A DNA stretch of 44,376 nt from CAUZJO01 sp963580245 (lineage in GTDB: Bacteria > Sumerlaeota > Sumerlaeia > MVZB01): NCBI GenBank assembly GCA_963580245.1, contig CAUZJO010000013.1, positions 1 through 44,376 of the forward strand. The letters run 5' to 3'. A program made the translations under genes and the position numbers. The notes under the pieces are model-generated. The model saw only the letters and a program-made list of their open reading frames with translations, searched no databases and had not been told where the DNA came from. This document shows positions 18,058 to 25,842 of the stretch, in pieces; the first letter of the stretch is position 1; every line of letters begins with the position of its first letter.

Positions 18058-18116
18058 TTCATGCCTTCCTTCGCGCGCCATGATCTGATGGATTTAAACT
18101 AGGGGAAACGTTTACT

Positions 18117-18995
18117 TCAGCTCTGGGGAACAAGGGCCATGACCTGTTGATAGGCAGTCTCGGCGGCTTTGACCGGGTCTTCCTTAAGTACTCTCTCATA
18201 GTAGGTGAACGCTTCATATTCGACGGTGCAATAACCGTCGTATCCGATATCATCGAGCGCTTCGAAAACCGCTTTCCAATCAATGCTTCCCCCTCCGGGC
18301 ACGGGGTACGTAAACGTCTCATCTTGATAGCCTTCCTTGCCGATCGCGTCTTTAAGATGGACGTGTTTGATTTTCGGGCCCCACTGTTTGATCACCCAAG
18401 GTATATCGTTCCTTACCAAATGGTGATGGGAGGGGTCCATGTTGATGCACAGATAGTCTGAATTGAAGTGGTCGAGCAGAAAATTGCCGGTGTAGAAATC
18501 TCTGCAAACCATCCCCCAGCAAACTTCGAGCGCGAGGATTACCTGGTGTTTTTCCGCGACGGGCACGATCCGTTCGTAAGCGTCAAGGACCATTTCCCAA
18601 GCCCGCCCTTCCGGCAGATCGGTGTGAAGGCGAGGATTTCCTTCTTCCCATTTCCGCGGCCCCGTGAAGACATTAATAATGTGAACCCCCGCCTCGGCGG
18701 CCGCCTGGATGCACTCGATGGTGTGCTTGATGCGATCGCTGCGCTCATCTTCGGATAATGTGATATAGTCGTCCTGCACCATGATGTCGGACGCTTCCAT
18801 ACCGAATTGAATGGGAACTTCCTTGCATTTTTTGCGCTGCGCGGCGGTGGTCTTGCGGGGATCAAAATGGGGCATGTCCCATTCAATGCTCTTGTATCCT
18901 ATACGCGAGAGGATTTCGCAAACTTTCTCGACCTCCATTTCGTAAAAGCCCAAAGACGCCTTAAAACCGACCGAGATTCCTTTGTTTTCACCCAT
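18117..18995 (-). CDS. sugar phosphate isomerase/epimerase (xylose isomerase-like TIM barrel)
   Basis: 292 residues. It is a TIM barrel of the AP endonuclease 2 / xylose isomerase-like superfamily, which includes IolE, IolH and other sugar epimerases and dehydratases. The expected metal ligands are visible on successive strands: Glu in LALEVCWG, Asp/His in NMDPSHHHLV, His in IKHVHLKDAIG, and the final Glu in YCTVEYEAF. The glycine-rich GGGSIDWKAVFEAL near the C-terminus is also typical. The gene starts three bases after the stop of the ThDP enzyme, with AAGGAG inside that gene's end, so the two are translationally linked. The pairing resembles inositol or cyclitol catabolism, where a ThDP hydrolase works beside TIM-barrel enzymes, but the substrate is not proven. 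Confidence 0.8.
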   Translation of the reverse strand: MGENKGISVGFKASLGFYEMEVEKVCEILSRIGYKSIEWDMPHFDPRKTTAAQRKKCKEVPIQFGMEASDIMVQDDYITLSEDERSDRIKHTIECIQAAAEAGVHIINVFTGPRKWEEGNPRLHTDLPEGRAWEMVLDAYERIVPVAEKHQVILALEVCWGMVCRDFYTGNFLLDHFNSDYLCINMDPSHHHLVRNDIPWVIKQWGPKIKHVHLKDAIGKEGYQDETFTYPVPGGGSIDWKAVFEALDDIGYDGYCTVEYEAFTYYERVLKEDPVKAAETAYQQVMALVPQS

Positions 18996-18998
18996 CGT

Positions 18999-20783
18999 TT
19001 AGTTCTCCTTGACGACACATGATATTCTCTGGCTCTTTTTCTTGGTGGAAGGCGTGTCGGCAATGCCGAACGAGACGCCTCCTGAACGGCCGTATTCCAT
19101 GGCTGACATGAACTCGACGACCGCCGGCTTGCCGGATTTTCGCGCCCGTTCAAGGGCGGGCTGAATGTCCTCGATCTTCTCGACACGCTCCGAGTAAGCG
19201 CCGAACGCTTTGGAGATGGTCACGTAATCCGGGGTATAAGGTTTTCCCGTTGCCTCATCCGTGAACTCGGTCGCAAAATGGCGGTCAAGGAAGTTGATGA
19301 GGAGATCCCGGATGCTCAGGTGGCCGTAGTTGTTCAAGACGGCGCAAATGATCGGAATGTTTAGCTGAACGGCTGTCGCCAACTCCTTCAAGCACATGAG
19401 GTAATCACCGTCGCCCATCAACGCCACGACCATTCGATCGGGGTGCGCCAGTTTCGCCCCGAGCGCGGCGGGTAGCGTAAAGCCCATCGGCGCGAAGGAC
19501 GATGACGTGATGCACGTGCGGGGATGATAGACCGGGAACTCGTGAAGGAGCTGCATCTGAGTGTAGCCCGCGCCGCCGATCACGATGCCGTCATCGGGCA
19601 TGAACGCTCGCAGTTCCTTCAGGAACCGGCTGGTGCTCATGGGCAGCTCGTCGGTGGCGAGTGAATCCAGGGCCTTGCTCCATTCGCCCTTAAGTTGTTG
19701 AAGCTCCGCGAAGTATTCGGTTTTCTCGTAGTCCCTTGGTTCGGTGATCTCTTTGACCGCATCCAAAACGCCCTGAAGGAACATCTTGATATCCGAGGCG
19801 ATGCCCATCTCGATGGGGTAAGCGCGCCCGATCTCTTGCGGGTCCATGTCGACTTGGATCACTTTGGAGGGCGGGATGTTGAAACTGACCCCTTGCACGT
19901 AGGAGCTCGATGACCACTCGGCGAATCTGTATCCGAGCGCCAGTAAAACATCCGCCTTTTTAGAAAGTTCGGTTCCGCACGGAGAGCCCTTGAATCCGGT
20001 GTAAAACGCGCAAAGCGGGTGCCTTTCCGAGATCGCGCCTTTACCGGCGAAACTCGTGACGACGGGGACGCCAAGGTACTCGGCCAGCCTTGCCAGTTCG
20101 TCCGTCGCATCCGACATGATCGTCCCGCCTCCAGCGAGGATCACGGGTCGTTTCGCGTCAATGAGCGTCTTCGCGACTTTTTGAAGCGTTTCCTTGTCGG
20201 GTCCCACCCTCGCGTTGATTCTGAAATTCATTTCTCCCATCAGTTCAACGTCGACGCTTTGCGCCTGGACATCCATGGGCAGGTCGATGTGAACCGGACC
20301 GGGTCTTCCGGTGGTCGCGATTCGGTAGGCGGCGGGCAGGACGTCGGGAAGTTGCTCGATGTTGGATATCAGCCAACTTTTCTTGGATATAAACTGGGTG
20401 ACATTGGTAAAATCCGGACGGTGTCTGCGCTCAATGGCCTGAAACGGACCTTTGCCGAAAAAGTAAGTCTGACCCGCGCCGGTAAAGACGAGCATCGGAA
20501 TCGAATCGGCATAAGCGGTTGCCATGCCCATGAGGGTGTTATAAGCGCCGGGCCCGACCGAGGTGAAAACCGCCAGGGGCTTGCCGGTCGCGCGGGCGTA
20601 TCCATCGGCGAGATGGACCGCGTTCTGTTCATGTTTGGCCTGGATGACTTTGATCTTGTCTTGGTAATCGATGAAGGCCTCGGCCAGGCAGAGACAACCG
20701 TGGCCGATGATCCCGGTCATATAGGGGATCTCGAACTTGACCATGTATTCCGCAATGAGTTCCCCGCACGTGTACTTTGGCAT
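18999..20783 (-). CDS. thiamine diphosphate-dependent enzyme (acetolactate synthase-like)
   Basis: 594 residues with the three domains of the acetohydroxyacid synthase/pyruvate oxidase family. The activating Glu (E52) lies in AKHEQNAVHLADGYARATG. The central domain has GRPGPVHIDLPMDVQ and VILAGGGTIMS. The ThDP/Mg motif begins GDGDYLM and ends about 26 residues later at LNNYG. It could be an acetolactate synthase-like enzyme, an IolD-type diketone hydrolase or a decarboxylase; family membership is clear, substrate is not. It heads a three-gene operon with the TIM-barrel isomerase and the toroid protein, and no small regulatory (IlvH-like) subunit is present, which argues against branched-chain amino acid synthesis. 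The ATG at 20783 has GAGG about seven bases upstream. Confidence 0.82.
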   Translation of the reverse strand: MPKYTCGELIAEYMVKFEIPYMTGIIGHGCLCLAEAFIDYQDKIKVIQAKHEQNAVHLADGYARATGKPLAVFTSVGPGAYNTLMGMATAYADSIPMLVFTGAGQTYFFGKGPFQAIERRHRPDFTNVTQFISKKSWLISNIEQLPDVLPAAYRIATTGRPGPVHIDLPMDVQAQSVDVELMGEMNFRINARVGPDKETLQKVAKTLIDAKRPVILAGGGTIMSDATDELARLAEYLGVPVVTSFAGKGAISERHPLCAFYTGFKGSPCGTELSKKADVLLALGYRFAEWSSSSYVQGVSFNIPPSKVIQVDMDPQEIGRAYPIEMGIASDIKMFLQGVLDAVKEITEPRDYEKTEYFAELQQLKGEWSKALDSLATDELPMSTSRFLKELRAFMPDDGIVIGGAGYTQMQLLHEFPVYHPRTCITSSSFAPMGFTLPAALGAKLAHPDRMVVALMGDGDYLMCLKELATAVQLNIPIICAVLNNYGHLSIRDLLINFLDRHFATEFTDEATGKPYTPDYVTISKAFGAYSERVEKIEDIQPALERARKSGKPAVVEFMSAMEYGRSGGVSFGIADTPSTKKKSQRISCVVKEN

Positions 20784-21042
20784 TTCCCTACCTCTCTTCT
20801 GAAATACGGGAAATCGTGGGGCGTAAGAGTGGCCGCATGATAGACGTTCCCCTCAACCGATCATTCCCATTCAATTCAAAATATCCGATTTGGCCGGCTG
20901 AACCCTGCTGACCTGTCCAACTCGTCCGGCATTCTTACCCCCGGTGGCGGCGAAAGCAAGTTTTAAAGGCCGACGCCATGATTTCTCCTCCCGACCCTCT
21001 AAGGTTTTTCAGCGAGGGAATCTTGGATACTCTTACTTATCA

Positions 21043-21182
21043 GGGAACCTCTAATAATTGGCTCGTGCTCGAATTCATTCGTCCCTGTCGGGACTTCATG
21101 TCCCATTTTGCTCGCATTCCCGCCACTTTCGTGGCGGGCTGAAAGCATCCGTCCCTCAGGGACTGAATTTTTAGAGGTTCCC
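21043..21182 (-). repeat. palindromic element, copy 1: terminal inverted repeats with three hairpins
   Basis: 140 bases bounded by 17-base inverted repeats, GGGAACCTCTAATAATT and its near-perfect complement (one mismatch). On the minus strand it holds three hairpins: GTCCC-TGA-GGGAC (21151-21163), an 8 bp stem CCCGCCAC-GAAA-GTGGCGGG (21119-21138) and GTCCC-GACA-GGGAC (21081-21094). A related copy in the opposite orientation lies at 34817-34947. It contains no gene. It sits between the ThDP operon promoter region and the 3' end of the cysteine desulfurase gene. It could be a MITE-like mobile element, a REP-type palindrome or a structured RNA. The flanking bases 20784-21042 hold no gene. Confidence 0.8.
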
Positions 21183-21221
21183 TTAAACATTTATGAACAT
21201 GGTGGGCCGTGTTCGGACGCC

Positions 21222-22382
21222 TCACGCCGGCGGGTCGAGCACCTCGCCGCCGCGCAGACGGGCGCACAGGTCGATCAGGTGCCGGGCGGCGGAGCGGGCT
21301 TCGAGCTCGGTGCTGTCGCGGCCGAACGAGATGCGCACGCCGCCGTTGACCCGCCAATCGGGCAGGTCCATCGCCTGGAGCACGGCGGACGGCTCGATCA
21401 CGCCCGAGGTGCAGGCCGATCCGGCCGAGATCGCCACGCCCGCCAGATCCATCCCGACCACCAGGTCGTCCTGCGCCACCCCCTCGAACGCGAGATTGAG
21501 CACGCCGGGGATGCGGTTCTCCAGCGCGCCGTTCAATTCGCAAGGCCCCGCTCCCTCCCGGACCAGCTCCAAGAAGAGGGACTCGAGTCGCCGCAGGTGC
21601 GCCGCGGCGTCCTCTCTGCGCTTGAGGGCCACCTCGGCCGCCGTCGCCATGCCGACCGCCCCGGGCAGGTTCTGGGTCCCCGCGCGCCGCTCGCCTTCCT
21701 GCGAGCCGCCGTGGATCAGCGGATCGAGTTCGACCTCCGGCCCGACGTAAAGCGCCCCGACGCCCTTGGGGCCATGGAATTTGTGGGCGGCCAGTGCTAG
21801 CAGGTCGCAGCCCAAAGCCTGCGGCTCGACCGGGATGCGGCCAAACGCCTGGACGGCGTCGCTGTGCAGCAGGGCGCCGCAACGGTGGGCCATCTCGGCG
21901 ATCTCGGCGAGCGGTTGGATCATGCCGGTCTCATGGTTGGCGTACATGACGCTGACCAGGCAGGTATCGCCCGTGATCGCCCGCCCGACTTTGGCCGGAT
22001 CGAGCCGTCCGTCGGGGCCGGGGTTGACCTCGGTGAGTCCGACCCAATCAAACCGGGCGGCCATGTAGCGCGCCGAACGCAAGACGCATTGGTGTTCCAT
22101 CGCGGAGACGACCAGGTGCGAAGGCCGCCCGGCGCGCCGCATCAGGATGCCCTTGATCGTCAGGTTATTGGCCTCCGATCCCGAGGCGGTCAGGACAATC
22201 GACTCGGCCGACACGCCCAGACAGCCCGCCAGCCGGACGCGCGCGTCCTCGAGCGCTTCGAGGGCCTTCCGCCCGAACTGGTGAATACTGGACGGATTGC
22301 CGAATTCCCGCACCGCTTCCCATATGGCGTCCTCGGCCTCGGGGGCCAGTGGTGTCGTGGCGTTGTGATCGAGGTAAATCAT
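21222..22382 (-). CDS. cysteine desulfurase (NifS/IscS family)
   Basis: 386 residues from the ATG at 22382, which gives the canonical start MIYLDHNATTPLAPEA. The enzyme is PLP-dependent and takes sulfur from cysteine for Fe-S clusters and other thiocofactors. Landmarks: GNPSSIHQFGRKA, TASGSEANNLTIKG, VSAMEHQCVL, HSDAVQAFGRIPV, the PLP Lys in LAAHKFHGPKG, GGSQEGERRAGTQN, and the active-site loop ISAGSACTSGVIEPSAVL carrying the persulfide Cys. Length is normal. AGGGAG lies upstream of the start. An open frame continues back to 22589 but is not protein-like. No iscU or iscR lies beside it, so it may serve tRNA thiolation or general sulfur transfer (inference). Confidence 0.9.
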   Translation of the reverse strand: MIYLDHNATTPLAPEAEDAIWEAVREFGNPSSIHQFGRKALEALEDARVRLAGCLGVSAESIVLTASGSEANNLTIKGILMRRAGRPSHLVVSAMEHQCVLRSARYMAARFDWVGLTEVNPGPDGRLDPAKVGRAITGDTCLVSVMYANHETGMIQPLAEIAEMAHRCGALLHSDAVQAFGRIPVEPQALGCDLLALAAHKFHGPKGVGALYVGPEVELDPLIHGGSQEGERRAGTQNLPGAVGMATAAEVALKRREDAAAHLRRLESLFLELVREGAGPCELNGALENRIPGVLNLAFEGVAQDDLVVGMDLAGVAISAGSACTSGVIEPSAVLQAMDLPDWRVNGGVRISFGRDSTELEARSAARHLIDLCARLRGGEVLDPPA

Positions 22383-22799
22383 TGGACAACAACTCCCTGG
22401 CGCACCGATCCGTCCCGGCGCGCCATCATTGTAGGATGGCGGGCGTGTAAGAGCCTTCCATCGCCAACGGAGCCCCCCGCCAGAAGTCTCCGATTTTCCC
22501 ATATTAGTCCAAATACCGGGCCGAATCACAAGAATCCCTCGAAGAAGGCCACTTTTTGTTTGTGAGATGTGGAGCGGCCGTTGGTGCACGCCCGTCCGGT
22601 CCAGACCAAAGAAGGCGCGCCTGAGCAGGGGATGACCATTAGCATGGCGTCGGGGGAACCCGAAGACACGGGACGCGGATTGCGCGGATTAGGGTTTTCT
22701 GGCAGGGTTGCGGCTTGGCGGCAAGATTAGGGTCCATCAATCGCTCAAGGGCTTCAACCTTTTCCGTCGGTCTGCGTCTCTATGTTCAGGAGCGGAACG
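22383..22799. other. divergent intergenic region between cysteine desulfurase and sigma factor
   Basis: 417 bases that must hold two divergent promoters. I find no gene, repeat or recognisable operator. CAGGAG about eight bases before the ATG at 22800 is a good ribosome binding site for the sigma factor gene. The sequence at 22660-22740 is G-rich and without clear structure. Confidence 0.4.
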
Positions 22800-23441
22800 A
22801 TGAACTCTGTGATCGACCCGACCTCAGGCGCGCGCCGGCGTGGATGACCTGACCGACCAACGATTGCTGCGGGACTTCTGCGCGGGCGATCGCGCGGCGT
22901 TTGGCGCGCTGTATCGCCGCTACGCCCCCCGCGTTCACGCGACCGCATATCGCTGACCCATAATTGGGAGGAGGCCGAGGATACGCTCCAGGAGGTTTTC
23001 TTGAAGCTGGCGCGCAACGCGCGGGACATTCGCCGTCAGGCCTCGCTCTCGACGTGGATTTATCGCGCGACGGTCAATCGGGCGATCGATTCGTTGCGGC
23101 GGCGGCGAGCCGGGGTTTCGCTCGACGCGCCCGGGACGCCGGCGGCGCGGATCATCGCGGTCGAAAGCCTGCGGCGCGAGGCCGAGCGGCGCGACGAACT
23201 CTTGCGCCGCGTGGAGGCCCTGATCCCGAGGTTGCCCGAGCACCAGGCAGGGGTCTTTGTGCTGCGCTTTTTCCAGGGGCTGTCGCATGCCGAGATCGCG
23301 GGGGTTCTGGGTTGCAGCCTTTCCAGCTCCAAGAGCTATCATTCGTTGGCGGTGCGTAAACTTCGCGACTGGATTGCCCAGGAAGAGGCCGCGGACCGGG
23401 CGGAACGCCGTCCCCGGATCGGCCGGGAGGTTCGTGTGTGA
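22800..23441 (+). pseudogene. ECF-type RNA polymerase sigma factor, read across two compensating frameshifts
   Basis: Assembled product about 213 residues, normal for an ECF sigma factor. Region 2 is split. The start frame (ATG 22800, CAGGAG upstream) gives MNSVIDPTSGARRR. A +1 shift near 22830-22842 is needed to read DDLTDQRLLRDFCAGDRAAFGALY. A -1 shift near 22953 avoids the TGA at 22954 and restores the first frame at LTHNWEEAEDTLQEVFLKLA. Region 2 continues STWIYRATVNRAIDSLRRRR, and region 4 follows: LPEHQAGVFVLRFFQGLSHAEIA then the recognition helix area SLSSSKSYHSLAVRKLRDW. Both halves look well conserved, so either sequence errors or recent inactivation is possible. The stop overlaps the anti-sigma gene by four bases (GTGA). 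It likely controls the secretion locus downstream (inference). Confidence 0.75.
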
Positions 23442-24034
23442 GATCGAGTTGCGCCAAGATGCATTCTCTCATGCCCTCGGCGGTCGAAGGCGAGCTGGAT
23501 GAGAGTGCCCGCGCGGTTGTCGCCGCGCACACGGGCCGTTGCGAAGCGTGCGCGGACGCATGGTCCTTTCACGTGCGGCTGCGCGAGGGGCTGGAAGGCG
23601 ATCCGGCGGGCGCGCCGCCGCCGGTTTATTTCGAGGGGGTCTTGGCCGAAATCCACCGGCGGATGCCGGTGCCCGTGTCCTTGCGCCCGCGCCGAGCTCG
23701 CATCAGTTTGGATCGACCGCAACTGGCGTCGGCGGTCATGAGCGGGCTGTTCGCGATCTGGCTGCTGGCGGGGTTTGCCCACCGGATGCCAGGTCCCACA
23801 CGGTCCGCTGCGGGGGGCGTTGAACGGGCGTCGATCGCGCCCAGCGGGGACCGAGAAGTTTTGAGCGCACAGGTCCTTCGGCACCCGCGGTTGGTGGCGG
23901 TCGATGGGATCGGTCTGGTTTCGGAGGACTCGCCGATCCTGCGTATGTCCAGCGAAATGCTTGGGGAGCTTGGATTGGGATGCCGCGGGTCGCCGAGCCG
24001 GTTGCGCCCCAGCCGCCGCCTGGTGATCGGCTGA
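23438..24034 (+). CDS. zinc-binding anti-sigma factor, single membrane span
   Basis: 198 residues starting at the GTG in the GTGA overlap with the sigma gene, a typical translational coupling. The N-terminal domain has the HxxxCxxC motif of zinc anti-sigma (ZAS) domains, H31-TGR-C35-EA-C38. One membrane span follows at about residues 97-117 (LASAVMSGLFAIWLLAGFA), leaving a C-terminal part of about 80 residues outside. The expected role is to hold the cognate ECF sigma factor at the membrane until a signal arrives. The outer part has no recognised fold. Gene order sigma, anti-sigma, pseudopilin suggests it senses the state of the envelope or of the secretion apparatus (inference). Confidence 0.75.
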   Translation: MRSSCAKMHSLMPSAVEGELDESARAVVAAHTGRCEACADAWSFHVRLREGLEGDPAGAPPPVYFEGVLAEIHRRMPVPVSLRPRRARISLDRPQLASAVMSGLFAIWLLAGFAHRMPGPTRSAAGGVERASIAPSGDREVLSAQVLRHPRLVAVDGIGLVSEDSPILRMSSEMLGELGLGCRGSPSRLRPSRRLVIG

Positions 24035-24077
24035 GAAGGGTCGCCGGAGGGGCTCGCTCCCATAATAGAGGAATACC

Positions 24078-24728
24078 ATGGAGAAATATGAAGCCGCATC
24101 GACGTTGAACGGACCGACTTTCCCGAACTCAACATCGGCGAAATCGATCCTTGCGGGTTTTACGTTTGTCGAGCTGACGATCGTGATGGCCATCCTTGCC
24201 ATCCTGACGGCCATTGCCGTCCCCAATTTCATGGAAGCGAGGGTGCGGGCGACGGTAAGCCGTTCGCGCAGCGAGTTGGCATTGCTCAACATGGCCATCG
24301 ATTCCTATCGCCTCGAGGAGGGGAGCTTTCCTCTCAATGCGGTCCCCGGAGAAGCCGGTTCGTGGGACTTGCTGGCGCTGACGACGCCGGTCGTCTACCT
24401 CAGCCGACTGCCGATGGACGCGCTCACCACGCAGGAGGCGCGCGGTCGGAACCACCCTGTGCCGCTCAACCCGGTTCCCTATCGGTTTTACAACGCCCTG
24501 CAGCTTGACCCCGAGCAGGGGCTCAGGCCCTTCGATGCGTATTCGGAACGGATGTTGAGGGGCTTCGGCACCGGCCTGTTATGGGGACTCGGCCCCCACC
24601 GCGCCCTGCGGCCCGACGGGGGAACCGTGGCGACCACGATCCATCCCGACGGCGCGGTCCAGGTTTTGCCGTACAATCCCACGAACGGCACCACGTCGCC
24701 GGGTGACATTTACCAGATGGTTCCCTGA
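24078..24728 (+). CDS. type II secretion-like pseudopilin with long leader
   Basis: 216 residues. The prepilin peptidase site is G27/F28 in AGFTFVELTIVMAILAILTA, with Glu at +5 of the mature protein, followed by the hydrophobic N-terminal helix and AVPNFMEARVRATVSR. The leader of 27 residues is longer than the usual 6-10 and has its nearest basic residue, K22, five positions before the Gly. The C-terminal end carries YNPTNGTTSPGDIYQM, closely shared with the pseudopilin at 29599-30267. The protein should be a pilus or pseudopilus subunit inserted in the inner membrane. GAGGA lies six to seven bases before the ATG. It stands between the anti-sigma gene and gspF. Confidence 0.85.
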   Translation: MEKYEAASTLNGPTFPNSTSAKSILAGFTFVELTIVMAILAILTAIAVPNFMEARVRATVSRSRSELALLNMAIDSYRLEEGSFPLNAVPGEAGSWDLLALTTPVVYLSRLPMDALTTQEARGRNHPVPLNPVPYRFYNALQLDPEQGLRPFDAYSERMLRGFGTGLLWGLGPHRALRPDGGTVATTIHPDGAVQVLPYNPTNGTTSPGDIYQMVP

Positions 24729-24792
24729 AACGACCGGACCGGGGAGTCGGCCGGAAGCAGGGACAAGCCCAGCCCGAGGAGCTTAGAGGACC

Positions 24793-25842
24793 ATGTTTAG
24801 ATTGTTTCGAACCCCGCGACGGATGGAAGACCTGGCCCTGTTCTCGCGCCACTTGGCCGGGGCGATGGCCACGCGCGCCCCGCTGCCCGAGTTCCTGCGC
24901 GCCTACCTGCGCGACAGCGAGGGCGGGCCGGTCGAGAACGCGGTGGCAAAAATCGCCGATGACGTGGCGATGGGTCAGCCCCTGGCCGAGGCGATGGATA
25001 AGCACCCCAAGGTCTTCCCGGCCGCTTACCGGCGGCTGGTGCGCCTGGGCGAGCAAGGCCGGACCCTTGTCGGGATGCTGCGCCAGACGGCCGACCGGAT
25101 GGAGGAGGGCCTGAAGACGTACGAACATTTCCGCCGCGCCGCCGCCTACCCGCTCATCCTTCTGCTGGTCATGTTCGGCGTGACAACGTTTCTGACCATC
25201 GTGCTACGGCCAAAGTTCGAGGCGATTTACATGGAATTGGGTGCCTCGCTTGGCGCATCGGCCCCTCTGGGCGGGAACATGGCTACGGCGATCCTGATCT
25301 TGAATCTGATCCTGCTTGTCCCGATCGCCTACTTGCTGGCCGCGCTGCTGGGGCTGCGCGTGTGGGGTTTCGGTTCGGGGCGGCTGTTGTTGCAACTCCC
25401 GTTGATCGGTCCCGCGCTGCGGCTGGTCGAGTCGGCCAACTTCGCGAATTACCTCTCACTGTTGCTGGACAACCGCGTCCCGCTGGCTGAGTCGCTGGGA
25501 CTGATCAGCGACGCCTCGGAGAACCGCTACGTGCGGGCGGTGGTCGAGGACTTTCGGCGGCGTTATGAGTCGGGCGAGAAACTCGGCGCGATGATGGAGC
25601 ACCATCCGCTTTTCCCGGCGAGCATGGCCGTGATGATCGCGGCGGCCGAAGATCAGGGCGAGTTGGCCGAGACGCTACGTCATTTGGGACGCTTCTACCA
25701 CGAACGCACGCTGCACGGCCTGACCCTCTTGCGCGAGGTCATGGAGCCGTTGATGCTGATCCTGGTCGGTCTGTTCGTCGCCTTGCTGGTGGGCGTGTTC
25801 TTCTATATGCCACTGTTTCATATCTCGAAGTTGATCGGGTGA
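24793..25842 (+). CDS. gspF: type II secretion / pilus assembly inner membrane platform protein GspF/PilC
   Basis: 349 residues, slightly shorter than the usual 400 because the N-terminal cytoplasmic part is reduced. It shows the duplicated T2SSF domain: first copy LALFSRHLAGAMATRAPLPEFL then FPAAYRRLVRLGEQGRTLVGML, second copy ESANFANYLSLLLDNRVPLAE then FPASMAVMIAAAEDQGELAETL. Membrane spans lie at about 115-137 (AAAYPLILLLVMFGVTTFLTIVL), about 157-190, and 313-338 (LMLILVGLFVALLVGVFFYMPLF). It forms the inner membrane platform that works with the GspE ATPase to move pseudopilins. Its stop overlaps the GTG of the gspE frame by four bases. Confidence 0.88.
   Translation: MFRLFRTPRRMEDLALFSRHLAGAMATRAPLPEFLRAYLRDSEGGPVENAVAKIADDVAMGQPLAEAMDKHPKVFPAAYRRLVRLGEQGRTLVGMLRQTADRMEEGLKTYEHFRRAAAYPLILLLVMFGVTTFLTIVLRPKFEAIYMELGASLGASAPLGGNMATAILILNLILLVPIAYLLAALLGLRVWGFGSGRLLLQLPLIGPALRLVESANFANYLSLLLDNRVPLAESLGLISDASENRYVRAVVEDFRRRYESGEKLGAMMEHHPLFPASMAVMIAAAEDQGELAETLRHLGRFYHERTLHGLTLLREVMEPLMLILVGLFVALLVGVFFYMPLFHISKLIG

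Noticed and set aside
21040..21882. Second minus-strand frame across the palindromic element and cysteine desulfurase
   Set aside because: It is an alternative frame of the cysteine desulfurase, Arg/Gly-rich, and runs through the non-coding repeat.
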